Below, in pieces: positions 1 to 6,883 of a stretch of 64,000 nucleotides of DNA. The notes under the pieces are model-generated. The model did not search any database, was not told where the DNA came from, and saw nothing but the letters and a program-made list of their open reading frames with translations. The DNA is taken from positions 1 through 64,000 of the forward strand of contig ONGE01000007.1 of NCBI GenBank assembly GCA_900317325.1, given 5' to 3'. Origin of the DNA: an uncultured Prevotellaceae bacterium. GTDB taxonomy: Bacteria; Bacteroidota; Bacteroidia; Bacteroidales; Muribaculaceae. The position numbers and the translations under genes were made by a program. The number at the start of each line of letters is the position of its first letter. Within the stretch, counting starts at the first letter, position 1.

Positions 1-1
1 G

Positions 2-994
2 ATGCTCAACCAGGGCTACGCCGCAGGTGGCCACCGCCTTGACAACATCTACAACTGCCAGTGGTACATCGACCAGATGACCAAGGCAGACGGCACGGTA
101 AGGTGTACCACCCACGCCACGCTCAACGCCCTGATCTCGAGCAACGTCCGGCAGGAGGCCGTTCCCGACAGCGGCGGAGTGTGGGGCCTGCACTATGCGC
201 AGGACGTGGACACCTACTTCGTGCTTGAGGTGATGAAGCGGGTGAAGTACCGCAGCGGCGGCCGCGAGGAGTGGGACAATTGGGGCAACGTCACCCGGCT
301 TGTACCCATCAACCGCTTCGGCCCGCTGATCATCGACAGGGACAACCCTGACGATGTGGATGAGATGAAGATCGTTCCCGCCTGGCTCGACGAAACGGAC
401 GAGATCATCGGTCTCGTCCCGTTCCTCGAGTGCGGCGAGACGGGTGAGGGCGACAACGCCTACTCCAACCAGTCGCACACGGGCCGCCCCCATTCGTCAG
501 AGAAGGTGGACCAGGACGTGCCCATCCAGTGGGGCGCGTTGCCCACGGTCAGCGCCGGGAAGCGGGAGAAGAGCGGAGCCGTCTTCGACAAGCTCTTTGT
601 CGCCTTCTGGTGGGGCAGTTACATGATGTTCTCGCCCCGACACCCACATCCCTGGACAGACACCTTCGACCTCGATTACTCCTATTACGCACCGACTCCC
701 AACAGCAACTCGGGCGTCCTCTCGGTCACCTGGAACCGCATCAATAGCGGCAAGACCTGTTCGCTGCGCATCAACAACGCCGCCTACGGTCAGGGCGTTG
801 AGCGCGACACCTTCTATCCCGTCGACCAGAAGAAGAAATACACCTTCTCCTTCCTTGCCGACAAGATCCCCAACGTCCGCTCCGTCTTCCACATCGACGG
901 CAAACGCTACCTTTGCGAGAAACTGACAGCCACCTTCACTGAAGACGGCATGTCCCACTTGATTAAAGGCAACTTTTTCAAAATCCAGAACTGA
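2..994 (+). CDS. phage-like structural protein, C-terminal part (5' end outside window)
   Basis: The reading frame is open from the first bases of the window, so the ATG at position 2 is probably internal. The visible 330 residues have no signal peptide or membrane segment and are rich in W, Y, D and G, with a charged, proline-containing middle (about residues 150-190). The C-terminus (KRYLCEKLTATF followed by a short basic end) resembles the last part of long tail or baseplate proteins in Bacteroidales prophages; that is recollection of the family, not a proven match. It ends just before a strong terminator and is followed by the integrase on the other strand, which fits the last gene of a late operon. 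Base composition is clearly more G+C-rich than the neighbouring integrase. Confidence 0.4.
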   Translation: MLNQGYAAGGHRLDNIYNCQWYIDQMTKADGTVRCTTHATLNALISSNVRQEAVPDSGGVWGLHYAQDVDTYFVLEVMKRVKYRSGGREEWDNWGNVTRLVPINRFGPLIIDRDNPDDVDEMKIVPAWLDETDEIIGLVPFLECGETGEGDNAYSNQSHTGRPHSSEKVDQDVPIQWGALPTVSAGKREKSGAVFDKLFVAFWWGSYMMFSPRHPHPWTDTFDLDYSYYAPTPNSNSGVLSVTWNRINSGKTCSLRINNAAYGQGVERDTFYPVDQKKKYTFSFLADKIPNVRSVFHIDGKRYLCEKLTATFTEDGMSHLIKGNFFKIQN

Positions 995-1018
995 TTTTTT
1001 TGTTTCAGCCAATAATCT

Positions 1019-1055
1019 GAACTCCCCAGGGCTACGGCCTTGGGGAGTTCTTTTA
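1019..1055 (+). terminator. intrinsic terminator after the phage-like gene
   Basis: A 14-bp stem (GAACTCCCCAGGGC paired with GCCTTGGGGAGTTC, one G-T pair) closes a TACG tetraloop of the very stable cUNCGg type and is followed by TTTTAT. It lies 25 nt after the stop codon of the preceding gene. Confidence 0.85.
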
Positions 1056-1081
1056 TAGGAAACGCAAAAAATGACGGAAAA

Positions 1082-1240
1082 GGTTACACTAAAGAATACA
1101 CTTTAGGTTACGGCAAAAGTCCGTAACTGCCTGAAAAATTCTTCTCGTGAAACACTTTGGGATACGCATTAGATTACACATTGAGCAGTGTAAAAGATTA
1201 CACTTTTGAATACGGGAAAGGTTACGCCATTGATGACACC
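1082..1240. repeat. 12-bp phased short repeats, consensus GRWTACRC
   Basis: Copies of a 9-base motif start at 1082 (GGTTACACT), 1094 (GAATACACT) and 1106 (GGTTACGGC), then at 1160 (GGATACGCA), 1172 (GATTACACA), 1196 (GATTACACT), 1208 (GAATACGGG), 1220 (GGTTACGCC) and 1232 (GATGACACC). Within each block every start is a multiple of 12 bases apart; only the 1184 position lacks a copy. An inverted copy (CCGTAAC) sits at 1121-1127 between the blocks. The array fills the non-coding gap after the integrase stop codon. It could be recombinase arm sites, excisionase sites or iterons of a replication or partition protein. Confidence 0.75.
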
Positions 1241-1268
1241 AAGGCGCAACCTCCCCGCTAGAATTTCT

Positions 1269-2507
1269 TTACCTTTTGCCGTAGAGCACATAATCCAATA
1301 CCCTGCGGTTGGCGACATCTACTTTGCTTTGGTCAAAGTCAATGTAAATGTCTGTGACAGTGTTGTTTCCATGTCCAAGGGCATGAGCAATGATGTCCTT
1401 GGGAATGTCAAGTTCAACCGCAGCTATTGTTGCCCAAGTGTGACGTGCCCAATACGTTGTGAGTTGGGGAAATAGGGGAGAGTAGATCTTCTTTCCACCC
1501 AGACCAACACGTTTCATCGGGCCAACCTTCTGCAGGTTCTTGTTGATCTTGCGCGTGAAATCATTGTGGTTCTTGTAGTGGTCGAGGATATCAATCAACC
1601 AATTCTCGCCCCTGTGGCGCTCAATGATTTCAAGGGCCTCCGGCTCAACCTTGATGGAATAGAGGCGATTGGTTTTGGCTCGATGGAACGTAACACGTCC
1701 ATCGACTATCTCCTTGAGCCGGCACAAGTCCACCATGTTGATGCCGATGAGCATGAAATTAAGTTTGAAAATGTCAAGGTAGTATTGCATAAACGGCTCA
1801 GCATGAAAGTTGAACAGTGTGCGTAACTCCTGCAATTTCAAGCTGCGTTTTCTCGTGGGCACCGCACGGATCTTGAACCTGCGGAACGGGTAGAAGGTTG
1901 TTATCTCGTCATCAATGGCTTCATTGAAGACGGCACGAATGTTACGCAGGTGAATGTTCCGTGCATTCTTCGAGGGTGCCGTTTGAGCCATGAATGTTTC
2001 AAACTTCGTGAGCCATTCCTTGGTAATGTCCTCGAAACGAAGCTTTTCCAAGTCCTCACCAGCAAAAGCAACCAAGCGACTGTAAGTCTGCATGTAAACG
2101 CCCCTGGTACTGGGCTTCTTGCTATCAGCAAACTTCAGGAAACGCACTGCAAATGAGGTGGCTTTAAACTCTTCATTCTCCCTGACTTCAACTCTTTCTG
2201 GCTTAAGTTTGTCAAGGACGCGCGATTTCACCTCCGATGCCTTCATTGTGTCCAGACAACCTTCATGAGCCAACGAAAGAATCGCAGTGTCAATCAGTTG
2301 CTTGGTGTGCGTGATGTGCAAGTTCATGAGCATTTCATCGGGATGATTGATGACTCGCAGCTTCTTGCTGTCCCATTGATGTGGGAGAACTTTTGCATCT
2401 AACGAGATGAGGGCAGTCACTCCTCGATGAGCGATCGCCACTTTGAGAACGCAAGGCTTGTTTGCCTTTGTTTTGCGCTCGTCCAAATAAAACCTAGTGT
2501 TGGCCAT
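1269..2507 (-). CDS. tyrosine recombinase / site-specific integrase
   Basis: The 412-residue protein has the three-part plan of Bacteroidetes integrases: an N-terminal arm-binding domain (about 1-90), a SAM-like core-binding domain (about 110-210) and a catalytic domain (about 220-405). Visible catalytic residues are the beta-hairpin Lys in the RAKT motif, Arg355 in YWARHTW, His379 in HALGHG and the nucleophile Tyr388 in DIYIDF. The usual first Arg (LRGM-like) appears replaced by Ile in LIGINMVDL, and the usual His of HxxR is Tyr, recalling the divergent active site of IntDOT-type enzymes. The gene points away from tRNA-Arg, with its start nearest the tRNA. Its base composition is more A+T-rich than its neighbours, consistent with transfer. 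Confidence 0.93.
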   Translation of the reverse strand: MANTRFYLDERKTKANKPCVLKVAIAHRGVTALISLDAKVLPHQWDSKKLRVINHPDEMLMNLHITHTKQLIDTAILSLAHEGCLDTMKASEVKSRVLDKLKPERVEVRENEEFKATSFAVRFLKFADSKKPSTRGVYMQTYSRLVAFAGEDLEKLRFEDITKEWLTKFETFMAQTAPSKNARNIHLRNIRAVFNEAIDDEITTFYPFRRFKIRAVPTRKRSLKLQELRTLFNFHAEPFMQYYLDIFKLNFMLIGINMVDLCRLKEIVDGRVTFHRAKTNRLYSIKVEPEALEIIERHRGENWLIDILDHYKNHNDFTRKINKNLQKVGPMKRVGLGGKKIYSPLFPQLTTYWARHTWATIAAVELDIPKDIIAHALGHGNNTVTDIYIDFDQSKVDVANRRVLDYVLYGKR

Positions 2508-2570
2508 AATAAATAAGGACGCAAAAAAACACTTTGAAATATCTGGTTTTGGGCAAATGACTGCTAAAAA

Positions 2571-2604
2571 GTCGCTCGTCTAGTCGCTCGTCTGGTCGCT
2601 CGTC
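2571..2604. repeat. three 12-bp spaced copies of GTCGCTCGTC
   Basis: Perfect decamers GTCGCTCGTC occupy 2571-2580, 2583-2592 and 2595-2604, separated by TA and TG. They lie between the integrase start and the tRNA-Arg 3' end, where attachment-site accessory motifs are expected. The 12-bp pitch is the same as in the array on the other side of the integrase. Confidence 0.85.
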
Positions 2605-2610
2605 GAGTGC

Positions 2611-2650
2611 TCCAAAATGCTCCAAATAGTTCCAAAATGTTCCATAAATG
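2611..2650. repeat. four 10-bp tandem repeats, TCCAAAATGY
   Basis: Units start at 2611 (TCCAAAATGC), 2621 (TCCAAATAGT), 2631 (TCCAAAATGT) and 2641 (TCCATAAATG), a strict 10-bp step that directly follows the 12-bp GTCGCTCGTC array. The last units degenerate towards the tRNA side. Confidence 0.75.
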
Positions 2651-2690
2651 CGGTTTTTTTTTGCCTGAATAATGGCCTATTCCTTTAGAA

Positions 2691-2734
2691 AAGGCTCTGA
2701 AGACAAAGGCTATGCCATTGACCTTCAGAGCCTT
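2691..2734 (-). terminator. terminator of the tRNA operon
   Basis: A perfect 12-bp inverted repeat (AAGGCTCTGAAG / CTTCAGAGCCTT) sits 10 bp beyond the tRNA-Arg 3' end. On the minus strand it is followed by TTTTC. It presumably ends the tRNA-Ser/tRNA-Arg transcript and also bounds the integrated element. Confidence 0.75.
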
Positions 2735-2744
2735 AATGGAAGCG

Positions 2745-2818
2745 TGATCCCGCCGGGATTCGAACCCGGGACCCACAGCTTAGAAGGCTGTTGCTCTATC
2801 CAGCTGAGCTACAGGACC
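2745..2818 (-). tRNA. tRNA-Arg (anticodon TCT)
   Basis: The minus strand folds as a cloverleaf: acceptor GGTCCTG pairs with CGGGATC, the D-arm is followed by an anticodon loop CTTCTAA with anticodon TCT, and the T-arm contains GGTTCGAATCC. The discriminator is A and no CCA is encoded. The 3' half faces the integrase and is the probable attachment site of the left-hand element; the tRNA itself is intact. Confidence 0.95.
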
Positions 2819-2859
2819 ATCCTGTGTTTGCCTAACGTTGACGTACGGGCAAAAAAATG

Positions 2860-2945
2860 CGGAGAGAAAGGGATTCGAACCCCTGGAGGTAGTTAGCCTC
2901 AACGGTTTTCAAGACCGCCGCATTCGACCACTCTGCCATCTCTCC
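2860..2945 (-). tRNA. tRNA-Ser (anticodon TGA)
   Basis: An 86-nt class II tRNA on the minus strand: acceptor GGAGAGA pairs with TCTCTCC, the anticodon loop TCTTGAAAA contains TGA, a long variable arm follows, and the T-loop is GGTTCGAATCC. The discriminator is G with no encoded CCA. It lies upstream of tRNA-Arg and is probably co-transcribed with it. Confidence 0.95.
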
Positions 2946-2984
2946 GAAAGTGAATTTGACGTGCAAACTCACTCATTTGGGGTG

Positions 2985-3016
2985 CAAAGGTACTGCCAAG
3001 TTTCGTTTTGTGCAAA
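2985..3016 (-). promoter_or_regulatory. promoter of the tRNA-Ser/tRNA-Arg operon
   Basis: On the minus strand TTTG (3016-3013) and TACCTTTG (2992-2985) are separated by exactly 20 nt, a full match to the Bacteroidetes primary-sigma -33/-7 consensus, 40 bp ahead of tRNA-Ser. Confidence 0.85.
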
Positions 3017-3062
3017 TTTTTTGGCCGATTTTTGTATTTGTCTGTCTAAAATCAATGTCGGA

Positions 3063-4388
3063 TTACGGGATTATTTCAGTAAGAATGATGTAATCTTGAC
3101 TGCCGATCTCGACGGGATAATGGGCCGATGAGCGCCGTCCGACGACCCAGACGATTTCGCCGTCGGCTTCCAGCAGCCAAGCGTTTTGCCTGTCGAAGTA
3201 ATCTAGTTTAAGATCGTTGAAGAGGTCGCTCACGAGTCTTGTCCCGTTCATGCCGAAGGGCTGGAAACGGTCTCCCCGCCGCCAGTGGCGCAGCACGATG
3301 CGATGGCAGTCGAGCAGCTGGGTGTTGAAGGCGACGCAGACACTGCCGTTACACATCCGTGGATTGAAAGGCGCGCCGCCGTGCTGCATTTTAAGGTGGA
3401 TAGGGTTGTAAATCTCCCTTTCTTCTCCCAAGTCGATAGGGATTTCGGCATCAAGGTCGGGATTGAGCGGCATGACGTTGATCGTGTATCGGTTCACGGC
3501 GAGCACGTGGTCGCCAACAGTGAAATGCGCTCCGCTGCGTCCCTGCCTTGCCGCCTCGACTGCCTGGAGGCATTGATCACGATTGAAGCCCAGACGGCGG
3601 ATTCGGTAGTAGAGCAGGGTGGGGGCGTACGGGTTCTCGCAAAAGTCCTCGATATCGATAGAGATGTAGTCATCGATGTAATCCTCGGCCACGTACTCCA
3701 GCAACTCATGGTCAACTATCAGGTTCTGCATCGTGTCAAGTATGCGTGCACGGGCGTTAGGGAATTGTTGCTCGATGAGGGGCAGAATGACGTTGCGGAT
3801 GCGATTGCGACGGTAGTCGTTCTTGGCATTGGTGCTGTCGGTGACATAGTCCTGCCCGATGGCGGCGAGATAATCGATGATATCGTTGCGGGTCACACCC
3901 AGCAATGGCCGCCAGATGCCCTCGTTCAGTCGTCTCATGCCGGTGAGTCCCCTCAGTCCGGTGCCGCGCAAGAGGTTGAGGAAAAAGGTCTCCACCTGGT
4001 CGTCGGCATGGTGGGCAACGGCGATGAGGTCATACCCCTCTTGATCGCGTTTCTGCTCGAACCAGGCATATCGCAACTCGCGGCATGCCATCTCGACCGA
4101 GCCCCCGTGCTCCTGCTGCCATGCTGGCACGTCAAAGTCCTTGACGTCCAATGGCACTTCCAGCCGTTGGCAAAGGTCACGCACGAATCGTTCGTCGCGC
4201 ATCGACTCCTCATCGCGCAGGTGGAAATTGCAATGCGCTGCGTGGCAGTCGAAGCCCGCCTCCAGCAGCAATCGCAGCAATGCCACCGAGTCGGCTCCGC
4301 CGCTCAGTGCCACCAGCACCCGCTTGCCGCCGGCGTCTTTCAATTCGTCGGGCGTGAACACCTTATTTAATAATTCCTCGTGATTCAT
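3063..4388 (-). CDS. tilS: tRNA(Ile)-lysidine synthase
   Basis: TilS attaches lysine to C34 of the CAU-anticodon tRNA-Ile so that it reads AUA. The PP-loop ATP pyrophosphatase signature SGGADS is at residues 29-34, followed by AHCNFHLRDEES and the GTGLRGLTGM segment typical of the family. At 441 residues it has the C-terminal TilS substrate-binding domains, including RGDRFQPFGMNG near the end. It is divergent from the DMT permease gene; its -7 box lies immediately before the start codon, so the mRNA would be almost leaderless. It is a housekeeping gene next to tRNA genes but not co-transcribed with them. Confidence 0.95.
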   Translation of the reverse strand: MNHEELLNKVFTPDELKDAGGKRVLVALSGGADSVALLRLLLEAGFDCHAAHCNFHLRDEESMRDERFVRDLCQRLEVPLDVKDFDVPAWQQEHGGSVEMACRELRYAWFEQKRDQEGYDLIAVAHHADDQVETFFLNLLRGTGLRGLTGMRRLNEGIWRPLLGVTRNDIIDYLAAIGQDYVTDSTNAKNDYRRNRIRNVILPLIEQQFPNARARILDTMQNLIVDHELLEYVAEDYIDDYISIDIEDFCENPYAPTLLYYRIRRLGFNRDQCLQAVEAARQGRSGAHFTVGDHVLAVNRYTINVMPLNPDLDAEIPIDLGEEREIYNPIHLKMQHGGAPFNPRMCNGSVCVAFNTQLLDCHRIVLRHWRRGDRFQPFGMNGTRLVSDLFNDLKLDYFDRQNAWLLEADGEIVWVVGRRSSAHYPVEIGSQDYIILTEIIP

Positions 4389-4393
4389 TATTG

Positions 4394-4401
4394 CAAAGGT
4401 A
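4394..4401 (-). promoter_or_regulatory. -7 box of tilS
   Basis: TACCTTTG on the minus strand, 6 nt before the tilS ATG. No good -33 match is seen; the -33 position would fall in the opposing -7 box at 4424-4431. Confidence 0.65.
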
Positions 4402-4423
4402 GTGCTTTTTCAAAACTATGTAG

Positions 4424-4431
4424 TACCTTTG
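4424..4431 (+). promoter_or_regulatory. -7 box of the DMT permease gene
   Basis: TACCTTTG on the plus strand, 13 nt before the ATG at 4445. With the box at 4394-4401 it forms an inverted repeat (GCAAAGGTA / TACCTTTGC) of two outward-facing promoters. Confidence 0.65.
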
Positions 4432-4444
4432 CACCATAATTCTC

Positions 4445-5356
4445 ATGGGTCAAGTCAAAAAGAATAGCGACTTCTGGTATCATGTGGCGGCATTCGCCAT
4501 GATTCTGGTGTGGGGCATATCGTTCCTCAACACGCGTGTGTTGCTGGATGCAGGTCTGACCCCGACCGAGATTTTCATTGCCCGTTTTGCCATAGCCTAT
4601 TTGTCGCTGCTCGTCGTGTGCCGCTTCAAGGTGCGTTGCACCGGTTGGCGTGACGAGCTGCTGTTTGTCGTGTGCGGCGTTGCAGGCGGCTCGGCCTATT
4701 TTATCGCCGAGAACACAGCGCTCGAGTATACGCTTATCAGTGACGTGGCTGTGCTGGTGAGCACGGCTCCGTTGACGACGGCATTGATGGGCGCGTTGTT
4801 CTACAAGGACGAGCGCATTACGTGGATGACCTGCCTGGGCATGGTAATTGCCTTTATCGGCTCGGTGATGCTGGCGATGAAGAACGGCCTGGTGTGGGGC
4901 GACAGCATCATGGGCGACATGTTGGCATTGTTGGCCGCGTTTGTTTGGGCATTTTATTCGATGGCGCTGAAGCGGTTGAATCGCACTTACACCACATTAT
5001 TCATTACACGCAAATTGTTCTTCTACGGTGTCCTGTCGGCATTGCCATTCCTGGCCTTCCAGGAAGCACCGATTGATTGGAACGCATTCAAGCGCCCCGA
5101 GGTGTGGGGCAATCTGCTCTATTTGGGTCTGATATGCTCCTTGGCAGCCTATTTTATCTGGGGCATCACGGTCAAGCGCATCGGAGCCGTGCGCGCCAGC
5201 AATTATTTCTATTTGAGTCCCATCATCTCGATGATTTCAGCCGCCATCTGGTTCGGTGAGCGCACGAATGCGATAGCCTACATCGGCTGTGTGCTGATCC
5301 TGGCAGGTGTGATCATCGCCGAGAAGTTCAAGCGCGCCCCAGAGGCTAATCAATGA
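4445..5356 (+). CDS. EamA/DMT-superfamily permease
   Basis: The protein is a 303-residue, very hydrophobic inner-membrane protein with about ten predicted helices in two homologous halves. The first starts at FAMILVWGISFLNTR and the second at LALLAAFVWAFYSMALKRL, the duplicated EamA domain of drug/metabolite transporters. A short basic tail ends the protein. The substrate cannot be told; relatives export amino acids, nucleobases or other metabolites. Its 3' end overlaps the stop of the convergent MATE gene by 11 bp. Transcription starts very near the ATG if the TACCTTTG box is used. Confidence 0.88.
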   Translation: MGQVKKNSDFWYHVAAFAMILVWGISFLNTRVLLDAGLTPTEIFIARFAIAYLSLLVVCRFKVRCTGWRDELLFVVCGVAGGSAYFIAENTALEYTLISDVAVLVSTAPLTTALMGALFYKDERITWMTCLGMVIAFIGSVMLAMKNGLVWGDSIMGDMLALLAAFVWAFYSMALKRLNRTYTTLFITRKLFFYGVLSALPFLAFQEAPIDWNAFKRPEVWGNLLYLGLICSLAAYFIWGITVKRIGAVRASNYFYLSPIISMISAAIWFGERTNAIAYIGCVLILAGVIIAEKFKRAPEANQ

Positions 5357-6773
5357 CAGACCTCATCCAGCGCTTGGTGGATAACCACAACAGATAGACT
5401 GTCCCGCGGAAGCAAAGTTCAATGGCCATGGCCATCCACACGCCGTAGAGTCCCATGCTCTTGACCATGATGGCCGACAGGCCGAGTCTCACAATCCACA
5501 TGCTCACCAGATTGATACCGCAAGGCACCAGTGTGTATCCGGCGCCTGCAAACACACCGTAGCTGATGATGGCGGCCGCGAACAGCGGTTCGGCCCAAGC
5601 CTCAACACGCAGGCATCGAGCTCCCAGCTCCACGACCTCGGGGACCGGCGACATCAGGCCCATGAGCTCGGCGGCGAACACATACATCAACACTGCCATG
5701 AGGCCCATGATGACCATTCCCGACAGGACTGTGATCCATGCAAAGCTGCGGGTGAGACGCTTGCGGCCGGCACCAAGGCTTTGTCCGATGAGGGCGGTGG
5801 AGGCGTCAGCGATGCCGTAGCCCGACATGTAGCACAGACTCTCGGCCGTGATGCCGAATGAGTTGGCGGCCAACGCTATGCTTCCCAGGGGGGCAACAAT
5901 TCCCGTGATGACAATCGACGCACTGCACATCATGATGTGTTGCAGTCCCATGGGTGCCGAAATGCCGACGGCCTTATGGAATGTCCTCAGATTGGGTTTG
6001 AAAGAACCTCGGTCAAGCGTCAGCCTGAGATCTGATGACTTGAACACGAGGTAATACATCATGAGCATGGCCACCACGAGTCCGGCACATGCTGTGCCCA
6101 GGGCAGCGCCCATCACGCCAAGTCCGGCTCCAGGCATGGTCATGTGGTGTCCCAAAATGGATATTTCTCGGGTAGGGAAGATGAGCAGGAAGTTGAAAAA
6201 CACATCCAGCACGCACATCAGGATGTTGAGCGCGCTGGGAATGCGCATGTTGCCGCTACTTCGCAACATCGAGCCGGCTACGATATCGAGCATGAAGAAC
6301 GGCACAAACAGCATGAAGGTGCCGAAATAGATGGTGGCGTTGCCACGGATGTGTGGTTCTGCACCCAGCCATACGGGCAGCGGTTTGCACAAGACAAGCC
6401 CAAGACCCGCAAGCAGCAGGCTGAATAACAGGCACACGACGATGGATTGTCGCACGACCTGGCGAGCATCGGCTTTACGTTTGGCCCCCAGCAGATGAGC
6501 GACCTGCACCGCATATCCGGCGGCGAAAGCGCTCAGCACACCCTCAAACAACCAGTTGGTGGTGCCCATCAGCCCGACCGATGCCGAGTCGTCGGCTCCT
6601 AATTGTCCCACCATGGCAGCATCAATGAATTGCATCACGATAGCCGATATGTTGGCCAGGATAGTGGGCAGACCCAATGCAAAGGTCAGCGACAACTGCT
6701 GCTTCAAGGACATGGGTTGCCCTTCACTGATGAGCCGCAGCAGCGCTCCTTTGTTTGATTGTTGTAGCCTCAT
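5346..6773 (-). CDS. MATE-family multidrug/toxin efflux transporter
   Basis: 475 residues with twelve predicted membrane helices in two similar bundles. Typical MATE features are GLPTILANISAIVMQFIDAAMVGQLGAD in helix 1 and, in the second half, GLQHIMMCSASIVITGIVAPLGSIALAANSFG. Family members use a sodium or proton gradient to export cationic compounds. A TAACTTTG -7 box (6808-6815) lies about 35 nt upstream, which fits the ATG at 6773; a second in-frame ATG (MSLKQQL) 20 codons later is also possible. The gene is convergent with and overlaps the DMT permease. The substrate is unknown. Confidence 0.92.
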   Translation of the reverse strand: MRLQQSNKGALLRLISEGQPMSLKQQLSLTFALGLPTILANISAIVMQFIDAAMVGQLGADDSASVGLMGTTNWLFEGVLSAFAAGYAVQVAHLLGAKRKADARQVVRQSIVVCLLFSLLLAGLGLVLCKPLPVWLGAEPHIRGNATIYFGTFMLFVPFFMLDIVAGSMLRSSGNMRIPSALNILMCVLDVFFNFLLIFPTREISILGHHMTMPGAGLGVMGAALGTACAGLVVAMLMMYYLVFKSSDLRLTLDRGSFKPNLRTFHKAVGISAPMGLQHIMMCSASIVITGIVAPLGSIALAANSFGITAESLCYMSGYGIADASTALIGQSLGAGRKRLTRSFAWITVLSGMVIMGLMAVLMYVFAAELMGLMSPVPEVVELGARCLRVEAWAEPLFAAAIISYGVFAGAGYTLVPCGINLVSMWIVRLGLSAIMVKSMGLYGVWMAMAIELCFRGTVYLLWLSTKRWMRSVID

Positions 6774-6807
6774 GCTTTTCTTGTCGTGATGAAGTGGTCA
6801 GGATGTG

Positions 6808-6815
6808 CAAAGTTA
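6808..6815 (-). promoter_or_regulatory. -7 box of the MATE gene
   Basis: TAACTTTG on the minus strand, 35 nt before the start codon, matching TAnnTTTG. No clear -33 element. Confidence 0.55.
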
Positions 6816-6819
6816 ATAA

Positions 6820-6855
6820 AAAAGATGTCCCACTCAATAATGTGGGACATCTTTT
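6820..6855 (-). terminator. terminator of the OmpA-family gene
   Basis: AAAGATGTCCCAC and GTGGGACATCTTT form a perfect 13-bp stem with an 8-nt loop; T-runs follow on both strands, longest on the minus strand. It lies 29 bp past the OmpA-family stop codon and may also block read-through from the other side. Confidence 0.85.
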
Positions 6856-6883
6856 GTGCCTTTAGCAATCTGTGCTCAGCAAA

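Larger units (their letters stand above)
1..2744. mobile_element. right end of an integrated element (prophage-like), truncated by the window
   Basis: A tyrosine recombinase gene lies with its start codon about 240 bp from the 3' end of a tRNA-Arg gene, the usual layout at the edge of an element that integrates into a tRNA. Left of it are repeat arrays that look like recombinase or replication protein sites and the tail of a gene resembling a phage structural protein. Everything right of the tRNA genes is ordinary core chromosome. The other end and the matching attachment repeat lie outside the window, so element size and type (prophage or integrative conjugative element) cannot be decided. 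The boundary at 2744 is inferred from the tRNA end. Confidence 0.6.

Noticed and set aside
1082-1240. Short phased repeats read as a CRISPR array
   Set aside because: Repeats are 9 bases with 3-base gaps; CRISPR repeats are 20-40 bases with long unique spacers, and no cas gene is present.
2564-2776. Small minus-strand frame with a TRRATRRAT repeat
   Set aside because: It is only the translation of the GTCGCTCGTC repeats and part of tRNA-Arg; it crosses a tRNA gene and a terminator.
3285-4370. Long open frame on the plus strand across tilS
   Set aside because: It is the reverse strand of tilS, which has clear family motifs; the translated shadow has no recognisable domain.
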